From the NCBI GenBank assembly GCA_945931735.1, contig CAMEPN010000022.1:1-11985 (forward strand): DNA of 11,985 nucleotides, written 5' to 3'. This stretch comes from an uncultured Clostridia bacterium. GTDB taxonomy: Bacteria > Bacillota > Clostridia > Oscillospirales > Ruminococcaceae. A model generated the notes under the pieces. It worked only from the letters and a program-made list of their open reading frames with translations, was not told the DNA's origin and searched no databases. Position numbers and translations under genes: made by a program. Below, piece after piece: positions 1 through 5,386 of the stretch. Positions within the stretch are counted from its first letter, which is position 1, and every line of letters starts with the position of its first letter.

Positions 1-228
1 GATACCGCCCTGCGCCGTTTCGCGAAGCGCCTCGGGAAGCAGCTTCCCCGTTTTGTACATTGCCTCCAAAACCTGATCGGGCGGTATCGGAACCACCATT
101 CCCCTTATCGCAAGGTCTGCGCTGATAAGCGCATTGATATTCCCGCGCTGCCGCGCCGGCTCCTCCTGCATTGCCTCGCCGACCTCGGGGTCGTATTCCG
201 CGATCATTTTAAGAATTTCGTCGATCAT
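1..228 (-). CDS. Partial ORF: SHMT-like start joined to serine dehydratase alpha-like C-terminus
   Basis: The ORF is open for 76 codons from ATG (226-228) to the left window edge, so the 3' end is missing. AAGGA sits seven bases upstream of the ATG, and a glycine riboswitch precedes it on the same strand. Residues 1-30 contain EYDPEVGEAM and ARQRGNI, which read like the N-terminus of serine hydroxymethyltransferase (YDPE..AM..E..RQR.N). From about residue 31 the protein instead resembles the C-terminal part of the L-serine dehydratase alpha chain (NALISADLAIRG, VLEAMYKTG, ALRETAQGGI). In full-length SdaA that block lies near the end of a protein of about 290 residues, so here most of the Fe-S serine dehydratase catalytic domain is absent. 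I infer a chimeric or deleted gene. Either serine enzyme would fit the glycine riboswitch, but activity is doubtful. The reading frame is well supported; the chimera rests on remembered family consensus. Confidence 0.7.
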   Translation of the reverse strand, partial: MIDEILKMIAEYDPEVGEAMQEEPARQRGNINALISADLAIRGMVVPIPPDQVLEAMYKTGKLLPEALRETAQGGI

Positions 229-252
229 GGTTTTTTCCTTTTTTCTGCCGAC

Positions 253-280
253 AAAAAAAGGCGCAAAGCCGCTTTCTGCC
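253..280 (-). terminator. Putative attenuator terminator behind the glycine riboswitch
   Basis: In leftward RNA, a GGC (278-280) / GCC (260-262) pair encloses an AAAG/CTTT pair (272-275 with 265-268), followed at once by seven U residues (253-259). The stem is imperfect. Its position between the second aptamer and the ribosome-binding site is where a glycine riboswitch expression platform is expected. The hairpin is weaker than the other terminators in the window. Confidence 0.45.
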
Positions 281-287
281 GCTCTGT

Positions 288-420
288 GCCTCTGTATTGT
301 TACCCGAAAGATTGTCCCTCGTCGGTGCGCCGTTGCTTTCCGGAGTTTCGTCGGATACGAGTCCTTTTTCCTGAGAGTTATCTCTCCTTCGGCGGTGTCG
401 CTGCGCGCTCTCCCCGTATC
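288..420 (-). promoter_or_regulatory. Tandem glycine riboswitch (two aptamers)
   Basis: Read leftward from 420, aptamer I shows a closing pair GATACG/CGTATC, then GGGGAGAG, the core CACCGCCGAAGGAG, and CTCTCAGG followed by AAAAAGGACTC. These match the glycine riboswitch consensus (GGAGAG ... CACCGAAGGAG ... CTCTCAGG..AAAGGAC). A short linker leads to aptamer II with a P2 pair CCGGAAAG/CTTTCGGG, the core CACCGACGAGGGACAA, and GGGTAACAATACAGAG ending near 290. Two consecutive aptamers are the usual arrangement. A U-rich hairpin (253-280) follows and then the ATG at 228. Such switches normally turn on glycine or serine catabolic and transport genes when glycine is high. No clear promoter of its own is visible in 421-503, so it may also be reached by read-through from the upstream operon. 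Confidence 0.9.
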
Positions 421-503
421 GTCAGCCGATATTGTGTTAATTGTTTTGGGTATATTTCATCGGTGTTATCTCCTCGGGCGCCGTTGTCCTTGAATACCGC
501 TGT

Positions 504-1610
504 TTACAGGCATTCGGCGTATATATCGCGAATGTCCCCGACGCTTATCGGAACGCAGCTCCTGCCGAGCAGCCGCTGCTGATTTTTAACGGTGCTTTCG
601 GCAAATTCGGAAATATCCGCCTCGACCGCTCCGTATGCGCTCATCGGTTTGCGCTCAATAATGCGCCCGAGCAGCGCTTCGAGCGACCTTATCCCGTCGC
701 CGCCAAGCTCGCCGCGCAAAAGCTCCTCAAGCCGCTTTATCTTCCCGTCGGGAGCCTTTTTCCTGTAAAAGTCGAGAACGGGAATGAAAAACTGATAATT
801 CGACTCGCCGTGCGCAACGTGATATTTCCCGCCGAACGCATAGCTCATCGCATGGACGGTGCCGCAGCCCGCATTCCCGAACGCTATCCCCGCGTAATTT
901 GAAGCCGTAAGGAGATCTCCTGCGTATTCGGCGATACTGCTCCTGTCCCCCGCGATCTTTTTATACCCGCGGAGAATAAGCGACACCGCCTTTTCGGAGA
1001 ACATCTCGGTGTACCCCGTCGCGAGCGGGCTGAGATAGCTCTCGACCGCGTGGATAAGCGCGTCGACGGGGCTTGCCGCGAACGCATTGTACGGGAGCGT
1101 ATGGATAAATTCGGGGATAATCACCGCGTGCGAAGCGTACATCTCCTCGCTCACAAGCCCCTGCTTGGTGCCGAGCGCTGTGCGGTTCACAATGGAGATA
1201 TTCGTCACCTCGGAGCCTGTCCCGCAGGTCGTCGGAACGATGAAAAGCTCCGCCGTGCGCAGCAGACTTTCGGGGCGCTCGAACAGCTCGTTTACATCTT
1301 CCGCGCCGTTCGCCGCAGCGATGACCTTCGCGATGTCGATCACCGTGCCGCCTCCGACCGCAACGATACGGCGGAAACTCCTGCCCGAAAGCTCTCGCAG
1401 CATTCCGTTTATCATAACGTCGGACGGCTCGCCGCTGCCGTATTCCTCTTGGAATATCGTTTGGCAGCCTGTCCCGCAGGCGCTTATCACAGGCTCGAAA
1501 ATATATTTGTTCGTAATAACGAGGTCCTCCGCGCCGAGGGAAAAATCCTCCGCAAAATCGCGGAATTTCTCAAAGCGGAGTATCTCGGGGACTACCCGAA
1601 AAAGCTTCAT
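504..1610 (-). CDS. 4hbD: NAD-dependent 4-hydroxybutyrate dehydrogenase (iron-type alcohol dehydrogenase family)
   Basis: This 368-residue protein is a complete group III (iron-type) alcohol dehydrogenase. Motifs in order are the nucleotide-binding GGGTVIDIAK (86-95), PTTCGTGSEVTN (126-137), and the metal-ligand set D183, H187, H253 and H267. The 14-residue gap between the last two matches FucO. Overall it resembles clostridial 4-hydroxybutyrate dehydrogenase, including FQEEYGSGEPSD (53-64), the YHVAHGESNY region and NQQRLL near the C-terminus. The enzyme reversibly reduces succinic semialdehyde to 4-hydroxybutyrate in the cytosol and takes part in succinate, 4-aminobutyrate or glutamate fermentation to butyrate. 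Its ATG lies one base after the stop of the upstream ThDP enzyme, and AGGAG is embedded in that gene's end, which suggests translational coupling. Substrate assignment is by similarity; another medium-chain semialdehyde is possible. Confidence 0.85.
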   Translation of the reverse strand: MKLFRVVPEILRFEKFRDFAEDFSLGAEDLVITNKYIFEPVISACGTGCQTIFQEEYGSGEPSDVMINGMLRELSGRSFRRIVAVGGGTVIDIAKVIAAANGAEDVNELFERPESLLRTAELFIVPTTCGTGSEVTNISIVNRTALGTKQGLVSEEMYASHAVIIPEFIHTLPYNAFAASPVDALIHAVESYLSPLATGYTEMFSEKAVSLILRGYKKIAGDRSSIAEYAGDLLTASNYAGIAFGNAGCGTVHAMSYAFGGKYHVAHGESNYQFFIPVLDFYRKKAPDGKIKRLEELLRGELGGDGIRSLEALLGRIIERKPMSAYGAVEADISEFAESTVKNQQRLLGRSCVPISVGDIRDIYAECL

Positions 1611-1611
1611 G

Positions 1612-3303
1612 TCATTTCTCCTTTTTAAGAGAGCCGCTGCGGTATTCGCTGTACATTTTCTTAAGCGCCGCCGACAGCTCGGTGTTCACCGAATAATCCA
1701 CGGGGCAGTCGATTATGCAGGGCACGTCCTGCGCGAAAGCATAATCAAGCGCCTTCTCGACAGTAACCTCCTCCGAAACACGGATGCCCTTTGCGCCGAA
1801 GCTCTCAGCCATTTTGAGGAAATCGGGATTGCCGAAATCAACGTAGCAGGACGTTCCGTATTTATCCTCCTGCTTCCACTTTATCAGCCCGTAATGGCTG
1901 TCGTTGAAGATGCGAATTACTATCGGAACGCCGAGTCTTACCGCGGTTTCAAGCTCTTGATTGTTCATCATGAATCCGCCGTCGCCGCACACCGCAATGA
2001 CCCTCTTTTCGGGGTTGACAAGCTTCGCGGCGATCGCCCCGGGCAGCGAAATGCCCATAGAAGCGAAGCCGTTGCTTATAATGCAGGTGTTCGGGCAGTA
2101 GCAGTCGTACATTCTCGCCATCCACATTTTGTGCGCGCCGACGTCGCTTATAACGATATCGTCCTTTCCGAGCGCGTTTCTGACCGCGCCGATTATACGC
2201 GCGGGTTTCGGCGGGAAAGAACGGTCGGCACACTCCGCGTCATGCTCGCCGCATATTCTTTCTCTTACCGAAAGAGCAAATTCGGGGATATCCTTTGCGC
2301 CCGTCCTGTTTGCGATAAGGTCGAGCGATTGGGATATGTCGCCGACGACCTCGACCTCGGGCTGATAAAGCTTGTTTACATGAGCCGCGCGGGTGTCGAT
2401 GTGAACAATTTTATGGTGTCCGTGGTTCCATTTATTCGGGGCGTATTCAACGATGTCATAGCCTACCGCGATAATGAGGTCGGCGTCGTCAAGCACGATG
2501 TTTTCATAATCGAGATAGGGTATACCGACCGTACCGACGTAATATTCGCTGTCCGCGGGAACAAGCCCCTTTGCCATCATTGTGCTGACGACCGGTATCC
2601 TCAGCTTCTCCGAAAATTCCGTCAGCGCACGCGCGCACTTGTTCCTTACCGCCGAGCTTCCTGTCAGGATAACGGGGCGCTTTGCCTTGAATATCTCCGC
2701 AGCCGCCTTTTCGACATAGGACAGGTCGGATATCTCCTTTCTGACCGTCTGCTTTATCAGCGGGCGCATTCCGTCGGGGACGGGAAATTCCGCCACGTCC
2801 GCGGGGATGTCGATATGCGACGCGCCGGGCTTCTCGCTCTCGGCGTATTTGAACGCGATGCGGACTATCTCGCTTACCGAATCGGCGCGCATTATCTGCT
2901 TGCTGCGCTTGGTTATCGGCTCGAACATTTTCGTAAGGTCAAGGTACTGATGCGACGTGATGTGCATTCTGTCCGTGCTTACCTGCCCTGTTATCGCAAC
3001 AAGCGGCGCGCCGTCGCTGTGCGCGTCCGCAACGCCTGTCACGAGGTTAGTCGCGCCCGGGCCGAGCGTAGACAGGCACACGCCCGCCTTGCCGGTGAGC
3101 CGCCCGTAAACGTCCGCCATAAACGCGGCGCCCTGCTCATGCCTTGTAAGCACGAATTTTATCTTTGACCGGCGTATCGCCTCCATGATAGCGATATTTT
3201 CCTCGCCGGGTATTCCGAAAATATACTCGACGCCCTCCGCCTCAAGGCATTCCACCAAAAATTCCGCAGTATTCCTTGTATGCTGCTCCTGTTGTTCGCT
3301 CAT
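1612..3303 (-). CDS. ThDP-dependent enzyme, acetolactate synthase large-subunit-like; candidate 2-oxoglutarate decarboxylase
   Basis: This 563-residue protein has the three-domain layout of pyruvate oxidase/acetolactate synthase enzymes. FGIPGEEN (29-36) and RHEQGAAFMADVYGR carry the catalytic Glu56. STLGPGATNLVTGVADA follows at about 78-94. The C-terminal ThDP/Mg site runs from GDGG at 440 to N467. The blocks ISDVGAHKMWMAR, GDGGFMMNNQELETA and DCPVDYS match the subgroup to which the cyanobacterial 2-oxoglutarate decarboxylase (Synechococcus 7002, originally annotated as acetolactate synthase) belongs. Catabolic acetolactate synthase remains the default alternative. No small regulatory subunit gene is adjacent, which argues against a biosynthetic IlvB. 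The gene starts 16 bases after the preceding gene with a modest AGG site, and is followed by 4-hydroxybutyrate dehydrogenase after one base. That neighbour suggests that succinic semialdehyde could be its product. Confidence 0.85.
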   Translation of the reverse strand: MSEQQEQHTRNTAEFLVECLEAEGVEYIFGIPGEENIAIMEAIRRSKIKFVLTRHEQGAAFMADVYGRLTGKAGVCLSTLGPGATNLVTGVADAHSDGAPLVAITGQVSTDRMHITSHQYLDLTKMFEPITKRSKQIMRADSVSEIVRIAFKYAESEKPGASHIDIPADVAEFPVPDGMRPLIKQTVRKEISDLSYVEKAAAEIFKAKRPVILTGSSAVRNKCARALTEFSEKLRIPVVSTMMAKGLVPADSEYYVGTVGIPYLDYENIVLDDADLIIAVGYDIVEYAPNKWNHGHHKIVHIDTRAAHVNKLYQPEVEVVGDISQSLDLIANRTGAKDIPEFALSVRERICGEHDAECADRSFPPKPARIIGAVRNALGKDDIVISDVGAHKMWMARMYDCYCPNTCIISNGFASMGISLPGAIAAKLVNPEKRVIAVCGDGGFMMNNQELETAVRLGVPIVIRIFNDSHYGLIKWKQEDKYGTSCYVDFGNPDFLKMAESFGAKGIRVSEEVTVEKALDYAFAQDVPCIIDCPVDYSVNTELSAALKKMYSEYRSGSLKKEK

Positions 3304-3319
3304 ATAAATTACCTACCCA

Positions 3320-4342
3320 TTAAAGTTCGTCGTCAAATTTAACATCCATATGATGTATACGCTCGAACAGATTATTATGCTGATATATCGGAGAAAGCGG
3401 GTTGTGTCCCGTGCAGCGGTCCTTGACCGCAAGATATGTAACGGGCGCGTCGGAATATTTTATGAACAGCGTGTCGTGCCCGACGCACAGCCCCAGAATA
3501 ATATTGAGCTGAACATTCTCGGCGTTGAGCTTTTTCGCCTGCCCTATCAGGTTGCACATGGCGTATTCCGAGCGTATGGAATGCTCCTTAAGATAGTCGA
3601 TGTCCAGAACGTCCTTAGACTGCATTACATAAAGCTCGGAATTTACGCCCGAATCTTTCAGCGCGTCCTGAAGCTTTACGACGTATCTGCCGACGTTCGG
3701 CATTACATATGCGTTCACGCTTACGGTGCTCATTCTTTCGTATTCTCTGTATTCGGGAAGGACCTTCGCGGAGTATGTAACGAAACACTCGGGATAAAGC
3801 CGCTTGAATGCGTCCTCGATAAGGTTTTCGTTCACGGGGTTCGCGTAGGAATGCAGCAGGCAGACCGCCACGGATTCAATTCCCCTTTTCTTTATATCAA
3901 GAACGATCTTATCGATATCCGCCATATCGGGGGTTTTAAGAACGCTCCCGTCGTACAGCACGCGCTCGTCCAGCTCGTACCGCATATCCCTGTCGATAAG
4001 GGGCTTAGGCTTTCTCGCTCGGAAATCATACAGCTTGGGCCTGGTCTGTCGCGCGATATCGGGTATATCCGAAAATCCCTTTGTGGTGATAAGCGCGGTA
4101 GGCGAGCCTTTGTATTCAAGCAGAGCGTTCGTTGCAACTGTCGTTCCGTGAAGATAAAGCGTCAGCTCCTCGGGCGAAGCTCCCGCTTTCTCGAGTATCC
4201 TGCGTGTGCCTGTGACGCAGGCTCTGGCGGGATTATCCGGTGTGGACGGCACCTTGTCCGTCCAGACGGTGCCCGTTTCCTCGTCCATAAGAACGATATC
4301 TGTAAAGGTTCCGCCCGTATCAACAGCAAGACGAAGTTTCAT
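3320..4342 (-). CDS. Fusion protein: hydantoinase/oxoprolinase N-terminus plus DUF1847-like C-terminus
   Basis: The 340-residue protein is the first gene of the leftward operon, with purine-rich GGAAAGGAAGG upstream of its ATG. Residues 1-242 are a typical hydantoinase/oxoprolinase subunit A N-terminus: AVDTGGTFTDIV (6-17, ATP phosphate-1 loop), LHGTTVATNALLE (64-76), the LLHSYANP region, EYREYERMSTVSVNAYV, and ELYVMQS (236-242). In full-length HyuA, MQS leads into NGG and a large ATPase domain; here it switches to KDVLDIDYL. Residues 243-340 (MCNLIGQAKKLN, ILGLCVGHDTLF, APVTYLAVKDR, TGHNPLSPIY) resemble the C-terminal half of DUF1847 metal-binding proteins. The C-terminal ATPase lobe of HyuA and the partner HyuB are both missing, so hydantoinase activity is unlikely. 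The reading frame is unbroken across the join near 3616/3617. It may be a deletion-born fusion, an assembly artefact, or a genuine new domain pairing. Confidence 0.75.
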   Translation of the reverse strand: MKLRLAVDTGGTFTDIVLMDEETGTVWTDKVPSTPDNPARACVTGTRRILEKAGASPEELTLYLHGTTVATNALLEYKGSPTALITTKGFSDIPDIARQTRPKLYDFRARKPKPLIDRDMRYELDERVLYDGSVLKTPDMADIDKIVLDIKKRGIESVAVCLLHSYANPVNENLIEDAFKRLYPECFVTYSAKVLPEYREYERMSTVSVNAYVMPNVGRYVVKLQDALKDSGVNSELYVMQSKDVLDIDYLKEHSIRSEYAMCNLIGQAKKLNAENVQLNIILGLCVGHDTLFIKYSDAPVTYLAVKDRCTGHNPLSPIYQHNNLFERIHHMDVKFDDEL

Positions 4343-4410
4343 TTTGGTTTTCCTTCCTTTCCTTTTCAGGAATAATACATACTAATTTGATGTGCATAAT
4401 ATGTTTTTTT

Positions 4411-4438
4411 ATTATACCACTATCCGAGAATTTGTCAA
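4411..4438 (-). promoter_or_regulatory. Leftward promoter of the fusion gene-ThDP enzyme-4hbD operon
   Basis: A perfect -35 TTGACA (4433-4438) and a perfect -10 TATAAT (4411-4416) are separated by 16 bases. Transcription should start near 4404, leaving a leader of about 60 bases before the ATG at 4342. Upstream of the -35 lies AGAAAAAATTTTC followed by AAAAGCCC, an AT-rich element also found at the ssrA promoter. Confidence 0.85.
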
Positions 4439-4475
4439 GGGCTTTTAGAAAATTTTTTCTGAATAATGCCCGCAA

Positions 4476-4541
4476 CAAAAAAAGCAAAAGGACACCCATG
4501 CGATAACCTCGGTCATCGCCTCCTAAAGCCCCTTTGCTTTG
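4476..4541 (-). ncRNA. Candidate small hairpin RNA with its own promoter and U-tail
   Basis: A leftward transcript starting near 4540 would fold end to end. The 5' AAAGCAAAGG (4540-4531) pairs with CCTTTTGCTTT (4491-4481) through 10 base pairs with one bulged U. An inner 8-bp stem, GCGATGAC (4519-4512) with GTTATCGC (4507-4500), closes a CGAG loop. An 11/8-base internal loop joins the two and contains AGGAGG (4524-4519). The 3' arm runs into seven U residues (4477-4483), so the outer stem is also the terminator. A perfect promoter precedes it (4547-4575) and no gene on this strand lies upstream, so it is not a read-through terminator. I do not recognise the RNA family. Alternatives are an attenuated leader of the downstream operon, whose own promoter starts 38 bases further on, or a small repeated element. 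Confidence 0.55.
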
Positions 4542-4546
4542 AGTTG

Positions 4547-4575
4547 ATTATATTCCTTTTCGGGCACAATGTCAA
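4547..4575 (-). promoter_or_regulatory. Perfect sigma-A promoter driving the hairpin RNA
   Basis: TTGACA (4570-4575) and TATAAT (4547-4552) are both perfect consensus and are spaced by exactly 17 bases on the minus strand. The predicted start, near 4540, coincides with the 5' base of the hairpin. Confidence 0.85.
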
Positions 4576-4751
4576 CCGATTTTTGCAATAAAAATTCTTA
4601 AATCCTGCATTTTCGCCGTTTTGCACAAATTGTTAAGCACCTAACCCATTTTTTCAACAACGATTATAGTGAAATTGCACATGGCATATAAATGTCTATA
4701 TATCCGCCATATATTTGGCATTATAAAGCCAATAATAAAAAGTTTTAAAAA

Positions 4752-4772
4752 CCTCTTGCATTTTGCAAAAGG
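4752..4772 (+). promoter_or_regulatory. Inverted repeat over the marR -35, candidate MarR operator
   Basis: The 21-base quasi-palindrome CCTC-TTGCA-TTT-TGCAA-AAGG has a perfect TTGCA/TGCAA core and one mismatched pair in each 9-base arm. It covers the -35 hexamer (4756-4761). Inverted repeats of about this size are typical targets of dimeric MarR proteins, and autoregulation is common in the family. Binding by the encoded regulator is inferred. Confidence 0.5.
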
Positions 4773-4784
4773 TTGTGTTATACT
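4756..4784 (+). promoter_or_regulatory. marR-malY promoter
   Basis: TTGCAT (4756-4761) and TATACT (4779-4784) are separated by 17 bases, a good sigma-A promoter. The start would be near 4791, giving a leader of about 90 bases before marR. Confidence 0.75.
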
Positions 4785-4795
4785 ATGTTCAGTAT
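4780..4795 (+). repeat. Inverted repeat overlapping -10 and start site of marR
   Basis: ATACT-ATGTTC-AGTAT is a perfect 5-base inverted repeat with a 6-base spacer lying across the -10 and the predicted start point. It is a second possible operator for MarR or another dimeric regulator. Short repeats can arise by chance in AT-rich DNA. Confidence 0.35.
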
Positions 4796-4879
4796 CTAAA
4801 CTATGCTTATATCAGCAATTCGGAAAATGCAGTTATACACCCTGTACTTCATTCATAAACAAAGAAAGGATGACAGACC

Positions 4880-5344
4880 ATGCCGCAGATACCTACGGAA
4901 GAAGAAAAGCGCGAATGGAGCGAAAAGGCGAAGATACTCTATACCTTTCTCGATCTGATGGACGGATATGCCTCGAAGCCAAAGGATTACGGAACGGGCG
5001 AGATGATAAACATGGTCGAAATGCACACGCTCGCCGCAATTTACGACGCTCCCGACATAACCGTGACCGCGCTCGCCGCACAGACAAAAAGAACAAAGGC
5101 GGCTGTTTCGCAGATAATTACCAAGCTGGAAAAGCGCGGAATGCTGGTAAGGACAAAGCACCGCGACAACGGCAAGATAAGCGTTATGACCATCACCCCG
5201 AAAGGCTACGAGCTGTGCCGCGCGCATATACAATACGACGCGAAAGACGAGGCGGAAACGCTCGAGGCGCTCATGCAGAGCGTGTCGATGGACGAGATAC
5301 GAACATTTTATAAAGTGCTTGAAGCATACAACAAGCTATTCTGA
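4880..5344 (+). CDS. MarR family transcriptional regulator
   Basis: The 154-residue protein has the length and layout of MarR regulators. It has an N-terminal dimerisation helix, then a winged helix-turn-helix at about 45-110: ITVTALAAQTK, recognition helix TKAAVSQIITKLEKRG (72-87), and wing RTKHRDNGKISVMTITPKG (91-109). A C-terminal helix pair closes the dimer. AAGGA lies nine bases before the ATG. It is the first gene of a two-gene rightward unit with malY/patB (42-base gap) and is divergent from the fusion/ThDP/4hbD operon, so it could control either side as well as itself. The ligand cannot be deduced. Family call is firm; target assignment is by position. Confidence 0.9.
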   Translation: MPQIPTEEEKREWSEKAKILYTFLDLMDGYASKPKDYGTGEMINMVEMHTLAAIYDAPDITVTALAAQTKRTKAAVSQIITKLEKRGMLVRTKHRDNGKISVMTITPKGYELCRAHIQYDAKDEAETLEALMQSVSMDEIRTFYKVLEAYNKLF

Positions 5345-5386
5345 TAAATAAAGGGAACGGGAAATACATTTTAAGAGGTAATCACA

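Larger units (their letters stand above)
4343..4879. other. Divergent intergenic region with three promoters
   Basis: This 537-base, AT-rich stretch separates the leftward fusion gene and the rightward marR. It holds the leftward operon promoter (4411-4438), a hairpin RNA candidate (4476-4541) with its own promoter (4547-4575), and the rightward marR promoter with two inverted repeats (4752-4795). Between about 4580 and 4750 I see only AT-rich sequence with one short inverted repeat, TTGGC...GCCAA (about 4716-4733), and no convincing gene. A 23-codon frame beginning at 4516 on the minus strand overlaps the hairpin RNA but is not credible as a gene. Confidence 0.8.

Noticed and set aside
437..465. 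Six-codon frame MKYTQN.. with GAGGAG upstream, between 4hbD and the riboswitch
   Set aside because: Too short to separate from chance; the stop follows almost at once and there is no conserved context.
421..503. A dedicated promoter for the glycine riboswitch
   Set aside because: AT-rich hexamers such as TATACC occur, but none has a credible -35 partner at 16-18 bases.
1087..3168. 693-codon open frame on the plus strand opposite the ThDP enzyme and 4hbD
   Set aside because: It is antisense to two well-recognised enzymes, has no family-like motifs, and is explained by the high GC and codon bias of the minus-strand genes.
3350..4375. 341-codon plus-strand frame opposite the fusion gene
   Set aside because: Antisense shadow; the minus strand shows clear family motifs, a ribosome site and a perfect promoter.
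4434..4516. 23-codon peptide starting MTEVIAW
   Set aside because: The ribosome site is only two bases from the ATG, the start is within a stable stem, and the 3' part overlaps a terminator U-run.
4716..4733. TTGGC...GCCAA inverted repeat as a regulatory site
   Set aside because: Short arms, 8-base spacer and AT-rich surroundings; not linked to a promoter element.
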